A stretch of 43,296 nt of DNA from Syntrophomonadaceae bacterium (GTDB lineage: Bacteria > Bacillota > Dethiobacteria > DTU022): the NCBI GenBank assembly GCA_007121075.1, contig SKMK01000037.1, positions 7,501 to 50,796 of the forward strand, read 5' to 3'. The notes below the pieces were generated by a model. That model worked only from the letters and a program-made list of their open reading frames with translations. It ran no database searches and was not told the DNA's origin. Positions 36,611 to 43,296 of the stretch are shown here, piece after piece; within the stretch, counting starts at the first letter, position 1, and every line of letters starts with the position of its first letter. The translations under genes were made by a program, and so were the position numbers.

Positions 36611-36929
36611 ATTCACTTCCCTATCCACTTCCCCGCCGGGTATAATCAAGGCCGTTTTGGGCAGCCCCTGCAAAAGCTGCCGCAAGCGCCTCCAGGTGTG
36701 AAACCGGATTTTCCCGGTATAAGGCATTTACGGCCGTTTATAACCCCAAACCTTTTCCCATGTTAGCACTAGCCGGAAGGCCAGGCAACCCTGTTCAGCT
36801 TGTTTGCCGGGGGCTTCCATGTTAGAATCCAATACAAGACCGGTTTTTAGCCGTTACCCGGACAGGGAACGGCCGGTTAACCAAACAAACCAGGAGCTGC
36901 TTAAAAATATACAAACCGGGGTGAGCAAC
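36611..36929 (+). promoter_or_regulatory. Divergent intergenic region with promoter and leader hairpin for the GlsB-like/rlmD genes
   Basis: TTGTTT (36800-36805), 17-base spacer and TAGAAT (36823-36828) with an upstream TG form a plus-strand promoter. The leader holds a stem GCCGTT-CCC / GGG-AACGGC (36850-36873), not followed by U residues. No gene is seen in these 319 bases. Confidence 0.6.
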
Positions 36930-37094
36930 ATGGGCATTATTTCCTGGCTGCTGGTCGGAATCATCGCCGGGTGGCTGGCCGGCGCCCTTTTTAATATCCA
37001 CCAGCCGATAACCGGTTTCAACCTGGGCACGATCGTCGTCGCCTTCCTTGGTGCAGTTATAGTGCTTTACATTGCCAGGCTGGCCAAGATTTAA
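36930..37094 (+). CDS. Short GlsB/YeaQ/YmgE-like membrane protein
   Basis: 54 residues, two membrane helices: MGIISWLLVGIIAGWLAGAL and, after a polar turn, GTIVVAFLGAVIVLYIARL. The first helix is typical of transglycosylase-associated proteins, which usually have about 80 residues and three helices, so this is a shortened form. Upstream in-frame codons to 36804 do not look like protein; ATG at 36930 has GGGGTGA 6 bases upstream. It lies 14 bases before rlmD and is probably co-transcribed. Role unknown. Confidence 0.75.
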   Translation: MGIISWLLVGIIAGWLAGALFNIHQPITGFNLGTIVVAFLGAVIVLYIARLAKI

Positions 37095-37108
37095 AAGCGG
37101 GTGAAAAG

Positions 37109-38503
37109 ATGGTAGAAAAGAAAAAACATCCCTTTGCCCAGGGCCAGGTTGTTGACCTTGAAATCACCGACCTAAACCACCGCGGCGAAGGGGTGGGCAA
37201 AAAGAACAACTTTACCCTGTTTGTCCCGCAGGCCCTGCCCGGGGAATCAGTACGGGCAGAAATAAGCGTTGTCCGTAAAAACTTTGCCATAGCAGAGCTG
37301 GTTTCCCTCCACAAGCCATCACCACACCGGGCAGATCCGCCCTGCTCATATTACCCGGACTGCGGGGGCTGCCAGATCCAGCACCTTTCCTATGAAAAAC
37401 AGCTGGAATGGAAAAAAGAGCGGGTTAAAGAAGCCCTGCGGCGTATTGCCGGTACGGAACCAACCGTAAAACCGGTCCTCGGAATGCGGACCCCCTGGCG
37501 CTACCGCAATAAAGCCCAGATTCACATCGGGATGGCCGGCGAACAGGTCACAGCCGGGTTTTACCAACAGCAAAGCCACCAGATTATCGATATTACAGAC
37601 TGCCTGACCCAGCACTCCCGCAATTGCGAAATGATCAATGCCATCCGGCGGGCAGCCGGAGAATATATAAATTACGAAGCCGGGTCCGCCACCGGTGACC
37701 CCCTGCCCGTCAACAGGGCCGGCATCCGTTCTTCTTTTACCACCGGTAAGAGCCTGATCACGTTAATTGGCCCTGCTGCCGGAGAAAGCTTTGACTTTAA
37801 ACCACTTGATCCCTCTCCCCTGAAAAGCAAGCTGGACAAGCTGGTTGAATTGATTAACAGGGAAAAAGAACACCCTCCATCCGGAATCGTCTTTTATCAG
37901 CCGGGCAAAAAAGACGGACACCACTTTACCCTTTATGGAGAGCCATACCTTGAAGAAAAAATCACCCCCTTTCACTACCGCATTTCCCCCCGCTCTTTTT
38001 TCCAGGTTAATCCCGAACAGGCAGAAATACTGTACGAGCAGGCCGCCTTCTTATCAGGAAAACCTGCGACCGCCTACGATCTCTACTGCGGCACGGGAAA
38101 CTTCTCCCTATATTTAAGCCGGGCGGCAGAAGAAGTGATCGGAGTTGACTCGGACAGTTCGGCCATCAAAGATGCCAGGGAAAATGCCTCCCTGAACAAA
38201 GCCAGCAATATCCGGTTTATAAATGCCCGAGCCGAGGAAATTCCGGATTTACTGCTGGAAGGAAAAGATCCAAAAACAGTGTTTCTCAACCCGCCCCGAC
38301 AGGGCTGCGCCCAGGGCTTGCTGGAAGCGGTTGTCCGGGCTAAACCGGTTCGCATCGTCTATATTTCCTGCGATCCGGCCACCCTGGCCCGCGATATTAC
38401 CCGCCTGCAGCAAAGCAATTACGCGGTGAACACAGTCCAACCGGTGGATATGTTTCCCCACACCAGCCACGTGGAAAGCATAGCTCTGGTGGAAAAAAGA
38501 TAA
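37109..38503 (+). CDS. rlmD: 23S rRNA (uracil-C5)-methyltransferase, RlmD/RumA type
   Basis: 464 residues. A TRAM RNA-binding domain (about 8-66) is followed by 4Fe-4S ligands C79, C85 and C88 in PPCSYYPDCGGCQIQH, plus a later Cys. The SAM site is YDLYCGTGNFSLYLSR, then NPPRQGC, and the catalytic Cys is C421 in VYISCDPATLARD. It makes m5U in 23S rRNA; which uridine (position 1939 or 747 class) is not certain from sequence. ATG has GGGTGA upstream. Confidence 0.9.
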   Translation: MVEKKKHPFAQGQVVDLEITDLNHRGEGVGKKNNFTLFVPQALPGESVRAEISVVRKNFAIAELVSLHKPSPHRADPPCSYYPDCGGCQIQHLSYEKQLEWKKERVKEALRRIAGTEPTVKPVLGMRTPWRYRNKAQIHIGMAGEQVTAGFYQQQSHQIIDITDCLTQHSRNCEMINAIRRAAGEYINYEAGSATGDPLPVNRAGIRSSFTTGKSLITLIGPAAGESFDFKPLDPSPLKSKLDKLVELINREKEHPPSGIVFYQPGKKDGHHFTLYGEPYLEEKITPFHYRISPRSFFQVNPEQAEILYEQAAFLSGKPATAYDLYCGTGNFSLYLSRAAEEVIGVDSDSSAIKDARENASLNKASNIRFINARAEEIPDLLLEGKDPKTVFLNPPRQGCAQGLLEAVVRAKPVRIVYISCDPATLARDITRLQQSNYAVNTVQPVDMFPHTSHVESIALVEKR

Positions 38504-38672
38504 AGTTGCTTTAATTTATCTTTTCGAGTAGATTAACAGTATCTCATTCCATTTTTTAGCGATAGCCGGGCGGCAGCAGCTTCTGAACCGCGGCAGCTTA
38601 ACACATATTTCAACTAATCAGGGGAACATATAATGTTATCATCCGGAAAATATTGAACAGGGAGGTTTTAAA

Positions 38673-40073
38673 ATGCCCTCAATAAAGAATGGCGCCGATG
38701 TAATTATTGTCGGTTCCGGTTTTGCCGGGCTGGCCGCAGCTATTGAAGCCGCCGAAGCGGGCGCTTCTGTAATGGTCCTGGAAAAAATGAGAGCAGTGGG
38801 CGGCAATTCCACAATCAGCGACGGTTGTATGGCCGCACCGGGAACAGAGGAGCAAATTGCAGCCGGAATAGAAGATTCGCCAGAGTTGATGTATGAAGAC
38901 ATGATCAAAGCAGGCGAAGGTTTGAATTATCCGGAACTGGTCAGGACGGTAACCGGGGGAGCAAAAAAAGCCTTCTTGTGGTCGAAAGAATACCTGGGAG
39001 TTGAATATCTCGACCGAATCGATTTGTTCGGCGGCCATTCGGTGGCCCGCTGTTATACCTCAAAATCTGTTTCCGGTTCGGATCTGGTGAAAAAACAGCT
39101 TGCCCGGCTTAAAGACTTGAAAGTTCCTGTTTATACGAGTGTTTATGTAAATCAATTTCTTGCCGATTCCAGGAGCTTTATCGGCGGGGTAAAAATAAAT
39201 GAAGATTATCAATACAAAACGGAAACCGCAGGGTTTGAAAAGGAACTGCTCGCTTCCCAGGCCGTAATCGTCGCCTCGGGCGGATTTGGAAGCGATATTT
39301 TTTTTCGCCGGGCCCAGGATCCCCGCCTTGATAACTCTATTTCAAGCACCACTAAACCTTACTCGACCGCTGAAATAATCAAGGAATGCCTGGCCATTGG
39401 CGCCAACCCGGTCCAACTGTCCAGAATTCAACTTTTCCCCTGGACTTCTCCAGAGGAAAAAGGGTTCGGCGCCGGCCCCGGCTTCAGCGACTATGTTGTT
39501 CTTCCTTATGGTCTGATCATTGATCCGAAATCAGGTAACCGCTTTATAAATGAATTGAGCAACCGCAAAGAAACTGCCGAAGCTTTTCTCAAACTGGGGC
39601 ACCCGGTAATCGGGATTGCCGATGAAAAAGGTGTTCTATCCGCCAATTGGGATCTCTCTCGCGCTTTAAACAAAGGAATAGTCAGGGCCTTTTCTTCCCT
39701 TGAAGACCTGGCCAGGCATTATGATATTGATATCCAAAGCCTGAAAAACAGCGTGGACAGGTTTAACGACATGATCGAAAAAGGACGGGACGATGATTTT
39801 AACAAACCACTGCTTAAAGGGTCTTCTCCTGTCATCAACCCGCCCTTTTATGCCATAAAGATGTGGCCGAAAGTACACTACACCATGGGCGGCATTCAAA
39901 TTGATGTTTCCGGCCGGGTTATTGACCGCAATCAGCGGCCAATTAAGGGACTTTTCGCCGCCGGCGAAGTTACCGGAGGCATTCACGGGGCTTGCAGGCT
40001 TGGCAGCTGCGCCATCACCGAGTGCCTGGTCATGGGCCGTATTGCAGGTAAAAATGCAGCCGGAGCTAAATAG
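38673..40073 (+). CDS. FAD-dependent fumarate-reductase-type flavoprotein
   Basis: 466 residues. N-terminal FAD site VIIVGSGFAGLAAAIEAAEA and GGNSTISDG. The substrate-site elements of the soluble fumarate reductase/urocanate reductase family are present: KVHYTMGGIQID and GGIHGACRLGSCAITECLVM, with the usual N-R-L given as C-R-L. There is no signal peptide, haem motif or FMN-binding domain, so it is a cytoplasmic single-domain enzyme. The substrate (fumarate, another enoate or a 3-ketosteroid) cannot be read. GGGAGG lies 7 bases before the ATG. Single-gene unit ended by a hairpin. Confidence 0.85.
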   Translation: MPSIKNGADVIIVGSGFAGLAAAIEAAEAGASVMVLEKMRAVGGNSTISDGCMAAPGTEEQIAAGIEDSPELMYEDMIKAGEGLNYPELVRTVTGGAKKAFLWSKEYLGVEYLDRIDLFGGHSVARCYTSKSVSGSDLVKKQLARLKDLKVPVYTSVYVNQFLADSRSFIGGVKINEDYQYKTETAGFEKELLASQAVIVASGGFGSDIFFRRAQDPRLDNSISSTTKPYSTAEIIKECLAIGANPVQLSRIQLFPWTSPEEKGFGAGPGFSDYVVLPYGLIIDPKSGNRFINELSNRKETAEAFLKLGHPVIGIADEKGVLSANWDLSRALNKGIVRAFSSLEDLARHYDIDIQSLKNSVDRFNDMIEKGRDDDFNKPLLKGSSPVINPPFYAIKMWPKVHYTMGGIQIDVSGRVIDRNQRPIKGLFAAGEVTGGIHGACRLGSCAITECLVMGRIAGKNAAGAK

Positions 40074-40074
40074 C

Positions 40075-40115
40075 AATACGGGAATGGAAGAAACTAGTTC
40101 TCCATTCCCGTATTT
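40075..40115. terminator. Hairpin between convergent genes
   Basis: AATACGGGAATGG (40075-40087) pairs fully with CCATTCCCGTATT (40102-40114), with further pairing in the loop. It begins two bases after the flavoprotein stop. The U-runs are short on both sides, so efficiency is uncertain. Confidence 0.65.
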
Positions 40116-40136
40116 ATAAAAAAACGCCCCCAAATT

Positions 40137-41342
40137 TTATTTTCGCCGGGGCAGCAGACGGCCGGCTAAAAGGGCAGTGACCGGAACTGCTGCGATCAGG
40201 CCGATACTACCGGCCACACCGCGAACAAACTCGGTGGCAATCAGGTCCATGTTAATAATTTTCAACCAGTCCATTTCATAACCCATCACCAGCAGCAACA
40301 TCGGGGTGGCGGCCCCGACATAAGCCATGATCAGGGTATTGGCCATAGTCCCCATTATATCACGGCCCACGTTGAGTGAACCCCTGAAGAGGTCACGTCC
40401 CGAAATATCAGGGCTGGCCTGCTTGATTTCCGCCGCCGCCGACGCTACCGACATCCCGATATCGGTAATTGCCCCCAATGAGCCGATAATAATACCTGCA
40501 AACAGGAGACCTCTAAAATCAATGGTCTGATCCAGGAAGTAAAGCATCTGAGCTTCATGGGTGCCGAAACCGGTCAACCGGGCAATACTTCCCGCCCAGA
40601 AAGCCATCAGGCCGGCGACGATTACCCCGCTGATTGTGCCCAATATGGCCACCAGCGATTTTAAATTAAGGCCCCCGATCACAAACAGGGTAAAGGTGAT
40701 GGCCATTGAGGCCATGATTACCGCCAGCGGGATCGGGCTGTAGCCGAGGAGAAGCAGGGGCAGCAGGAACTGGAAAACGAGAAAGATGGTCACCCCCAGG
40801 GTTAGAAGGGTCTTTAACCCCTTCATCCGTCCGACCAGGAGCAGAACCAGGGCAAAAACGCCCAGCAGGTAATAGACCCCGCGGTCGCGGGCCAGATCCT
40901 GCACATGTACCTGCTCAAAGCTGCCTTCCTCGCCCAGGGCGACCACAATTACTTCCTGCCCCTCTTCCAGGACGAAATCATAAACCGGGTCTCCCTCAAA
41001 AAAGGTGTTCAAAATTTCGAGCTCTTTGCCCTCAAAAGGACCGCTGGTTAGTTCCACGACCACTTCCTGCTCTATCACCGTATAATAATCATGTTGATCT
41101 TCCCGGGCCTCCTCCACTTTCAGTACCCGGGCCCGGTAATAGTGCTCTTCATGATCGGGATCATTTTCCAGCGGCATATCATCAGCAGGATCTTCCAGGA
41201 AAGGCTCGTCTGCCGGAATATCTCCCGCCGATAGATCGTCATTCAGCAAATCTTCCTCGAGGGGATCATCTTCGGATAAAGCTCCGGCCGGCAGGGCCAG
41301 GGAGAAGATCATAATCATGGCCAGGATAAAGATTTTCAGCAT
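40137..41342 (-). CDS. YibE/F family membrane protein
   Basis: 401 residues: signal-like segment (1-22), a very acidic stretch (about 24-65), a small extracytoplasmic beta domain (65-155), then about seven membrane helices of the YibE/F family (GVYYLLGVFALVLLLVGRMK; IIIGSLGAITDIGMSVASAA; DIMGTMANTLIMAYVG). Function unknown; suggested to be transporter-like. ATG at 41342 lies 6 bases after AGGAGG; TTG at 41348 is closer to it and rejected. The Asp/Glu-rich exported region is unusual and may be a salt adaptation. Confidence 0.88.
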   Translation of the reverse strand: MLKIFILAMIMIFSLALPAGALSEDDPLEEDLLNDDLSAGDIPADEPFLEDPADDMPLENDPDHEEHYYRARVLKVEEAREDQHDYYTVIEQEVVVELTSGPFEGKELEILNTFFEGDPVYDFVLEEGQEVIVVALGEEGSFEQVHVQDLARDRGVYYLLGVFALVLLLVGRMKGLKTLLTLGVTIFLVFQFLLPLLLLGYSPIPLAVIMASMAITFTLFVIGGLNLKSLVAILGTISGVIVAGLMAFWAGSIARLTGFGTHEAQMLYFLDQTIDFRGLLFAGIIIGSLGAITDIGMSVASAAAEIKQASPDISGRDLFRGSLNVGRDIMGTMANTLIMAYVGAATPMLLLVMGYEMDWLKIINMDLIATEFVRGVAGSIGLIAAVPVTALLAGRLLPRRK

Positions 41343-41366
41343 TGGCAACCTCCTGTCAGCTAAACA

Positions 41367-42728
41367 TTAACCCATGCCGGCTGTGTTAGTAATTGCCTCC
41401 GACAGGGTAGGATGAACATGGATCATATCCTGGAGATCATAGGCCGTAGCCCCAAACCTTATCGCCGCAATCAGCTCGTGGATCAACTCGCCCGCTTCCG
41501 GCCCGATCATAAAAGTCCCCAGGATTTTACCGTCTGTTTGGTTAACGATCATCTTGATAAAACCATCATATTTTTCCATCGCCCGGGCTCTGCCCTGGAA
41601 GCGGAAGGGAAAGTGGTGGTTCTTAACCTCATAACCTGCTTTCCCGGCCGCCTCTTCATCCATGCCAACCCCGGCAATTTCCGGATCGGTAAAGATGGCG
41701 AAGGGAATCAGCCTGTCGCCCCGGTCAATATCTTCACCTTTTGTGAAGTGGCGGGCAAGCAGGGCAGCATCGTGCGCGGCCCTGTGGGTAAACATCATAC
41801 CCCCGATTAAGTCACCAACTGCACAGACTCCTTCGGCACCGGTTCTAAAAGCACGGTCAACTTTAATATAGCCGAGCTGATCGGTGGCTATCCCGGCCTT
41901 ATCCAGATCAAGCCAGTCACTGTTGGGCTGTCTCCCGGTTGCCACCAGGATCTGTTCGGCGGTATAGCTGACGGGGGCCTCGCCCCATTCGTCGGCAGCC
42001 GTTACCATCCCCTCCTCCCTGTTAATGGAAGTGATGTTGGTATCGGTTGCCACTCTGACCCCTTCTTCTTCCAGCAGCTTTTGTATTTCTGCCGATATTT
42101 CCGGATCAAGGTTGGGTGCAAGACGGTCACACCGCTGCAGGATGGTTACTTCCACGCCCAGGCGGGCAAAAAGCTGAGAAAATTCAAGACCAATAATCCC
42201 CCCGCCCAAAATCAGCATGCTCGCCGGAAGTTCTTTCATTTCCATCACGGAAGTGGAGTTCAGGTAGTCCACCTGATCGAGTCCGGGGACGGGTGGTACT
42301 GCCGTGCGAGATCCGGAAGCCAGAACAATCTTCGCGGCAGTCAGGGTTTCCCCGTTTACCTCAATACTTTTAGGCCCGCTGAATGCCGCCCGTCCTTCAT
42401 AGAGCGTAATATTTTCGTCTCTTTCCACGTTCTTATAGCCGCGGCCACGAATCTTGCCCACCAGCTCGTCCTTGCGCCTGACCATTTCCGGCCAGTCCGC
42501 TTTCGGGGATTCTGCCACCACCCCCAGCTTATGGGCATCCCGGACGGTCTGCATAACCCTGGCCGAGCTGATCAGCGTTTTGGACGGGATACAGCCTCTG
42601 TTGATACAGGTCCCACCCAGGTGCTCCGATTCCACAACAGCAACTTTCCACCCCTGTTCAGCTAACGGGTAAGTCAGGTTCATACCGGCGGTTCCCCCGC
42701 CGATGACGATCAGGTCAAATTCTTTCAT
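41367..42728 (-). CDS. FAD/NAD disulfide oxidoreductase (dihydrolipoyl dehydrogenase/mercuric reductase family)
   Basis: 453 residues. FAD site LIVIGGGTAGMNLTYPLAEQ; redox disulfide C41/C46 in GTCINRGCIPSK; NAD site ILGGGIIGLEFSQLFARLGV; second FAD contact GVCAVGDLIGG; catalytic His-Glu pair in HVHPTLSEAI. It moves electrons between NAD(P)H and a disulfide. No lipoyl-complex genes, mercury genes or thioredoxin partners lie next to it, so the substrate is open. ATG with AGGAGGAG upstream. Confidence 0.9.
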   Translation of the reverse strand: MKEFDLIVIGGGTAGMNLTYPLAEQGWKVAVVESEHLGGTCINRGCIPSKTLISSARVMQTVRDAHKLGVVAESPKADWPEMVRRKDELVGKIRGRGYKNVERDENITLYEGRAAFSGPKSIEVNGETLTAAKIVLASGSRTAVPPVPGLDQVDYLNSTSVMEMKELPASMLILGGGIIGLEFSQLFARLGVEVTILQRCDRLAPNLDPEISAEIQKLLEEEGVRVATDTNITSINREEGMVTAADEWGEAPVSYTAEQILVATGRQPNSDWLDLDKAGIATDQLGYIKVDRAFRTGAEGVCAVGDLIGGMMFTHRAAHDAALLARHFTKGEDIDRGDRLIPFAIFTDPEIAGVGMDEEAAGKAGYEVKNHHFPFRFQGRARAMEKYDGFIKMIVNQTDGKILGTFMIGPEAGELIHELIAAIRFGATAYDLQDMIHVHPTLSEAITNTAGMG

Positions 42729-42826
42729 GTCGCTCCTCCTTCTTTCTATTCTTGTCCCGGCAGCGATTTGGCTTCGCTTGATCTTAAAACGGTTTTCCAG
42801 GCTTTAACGCGGGCCGGTTATGTTTA

Positions 42827-43296
42827 TTAGTTCCCTATGAAAAGCTGGGTATAGTAGTGCCGGCCGTCGCTCCTTACATAAATGCCCACTCCGACCTGCT
42901 GGTAACTTCGGCCCAGGATATTTCTCCTGTGCCCCGGTGAATTCATCAGATTGTTATGGGCAGATCTGACGCTGCCGTTTGAGTTCCAGGCAATATTTTC
43001 AGCCGCCGCCCGGTATCTGACGCCATGTCTCCTGAGCAAAGATGTAAAACTGCCGTAGGTCGGCGAATTATGACTGAAATAATTGTTGACGGCCATATCC
43101 TTGCTCTTGGCCCGGGCAGCAGCAGTAAGGCTGCTGTTTACGCGCAGGGCGGGCAGGCCGGCATTGCTCCTGGCCTGGTTAATATAGTTGACCATTTCCT
43201 GTTCCTTGCCGGCGGCTGTGGTCCCTGTCGAAGGGGCGGGAGTACTGTCCTGGGCAGCGGTAGAAGGTTCTGGTTCCGGTTCCGGCTCAGGCTCGG
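42827..43296 (-). CDS. CAP (SCP/YkwD-like) domain protein, 5' part beyond the window
   Basis: The frame is open to the window edge, so the start lies outside. Visible from its inner end: an (EP)n linker, a Ser/Thr/Ala/Pro-rich spacer, then a full CAP domain of about 120 residues (MVNYINQARSNAGLPALRVN, AKSKDMAVNNYFSHNSP, AENIAWNS, NSPGHRRNILG, ending VGVGIYVRSDGRHYYTQLF). The His and Glu residues of the CAP cavity are present. These exported domains are common in spore-forming Firmicutes; enzymatic function is unproven. The EP linker resembles that of the glucosaminidase at the other end of the window. Confidence 0.85.
   Translation of the reverse strand, partial: EPEPEPEPEPSTAAQDSTPAPSTGTTAAGKEQEMVNYINQARSNAGLPALRVNSSLTAAARAKSKDMAVNNYFSHNSPTYGSFTSLLRRHGVRYRAAAENIAWNSNGSVRSAHNNLMNSPGHRRNILGRSYQQVGVGIYVRSDGRHYYTQLFIGN

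Overview
The window looks like chromosomal DNA of an anaerobic, Gram-positive-type (Firmicutes/Clostridia-like) bacterium, probably sodium-dependent and perhaps haloalkaliphilic. The evidence is strong purine-rich ribosome-binding sites with many GTG and TTG starts, consensus TTGACA-17-TATAAT type promoters, lipoproteins with long acidic segments, an N-type (Na+) rotary ATPase, a TRAP transporter, and oxygen-defence proteins typical of strict anaerobes (rubrerythrin, rubredoxin, rubredoxin-like protein). No rRNA, tRNA, CRISPR array or insertion sequence was seen. Species-level placement is not possible from the sequence alone.

Region 1 (1-9470): a secreted glucosaminidase controlled by a c-di-GMP-I riboswitch with a visible terminator/antiterminator, a MoaD/ThiS-like sulfur-carrier protein, and a complete N-ATPase operon in the order atpD-C-Q-R-B-E-F-A-G, all on the minus strand. 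Its c subunit carries a Na+-type ligand set. Region 2 (9440-12900): a roughly 315-nt purine-rich structured RNA of unknown family with its own consensus promoter and terminator-like end. It is followed by hpt, a cytidylate-kinase-like protein fused to a nuclease-like domain, a possible SufB/SufD remnant, a Phd/PIN toxin-antitoxin pair with a palindromic operator, and a rubredoxin-domain protein. Region 3 (13100-19890): a chaperone cluster dnaK-grpE-dnaJ-cbpM-clpB without hrcA. Its DnaJ has only half of the usual zinc centre.

Region 4 (19960-25300): an iron-sulfur flavoprotein, a membrane-anchored polysaccharide deacetylase, and a TRAP transporter (dctP-Q-M) followed by a flavinylated FMN-binding protein. 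Region 5 (25340-30270): a sulfur-trafficking operon iscS-iscU-tusA-like-dsrE-like whose IscS lacks the PLP-binding lysine, then rubrerythrin, a Pyr_excise-DUF1722 DNA-repair-like protein, a small rubredoxin, and a HesB-like gene with an in-frame TGA and SECIS-like hairpin, probably a selenoprotein. Region 6 (30390-43296): glycerate kinase, acidic lipoproteins, nagA, bacterial PH-domain membrane proteins, a short GlsB-like protein, rlmD, a fumarate-reductase-type flavoprotein, a YibE/F membrane protein, a lipoamide-dehydrogenase-like enzyme and a truncated CAP-domain protein.

Two themes stand out: Na+-based energetics (N-ATPase, TRAP uptake), and sulfur, selenium and iron-sulfur chemistry with redox defence. 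The observations most worth follow-up are the unassigned structured RNA, the candidate selenoprotein, the lysine-less IscS operon and the riboswitch architecture.
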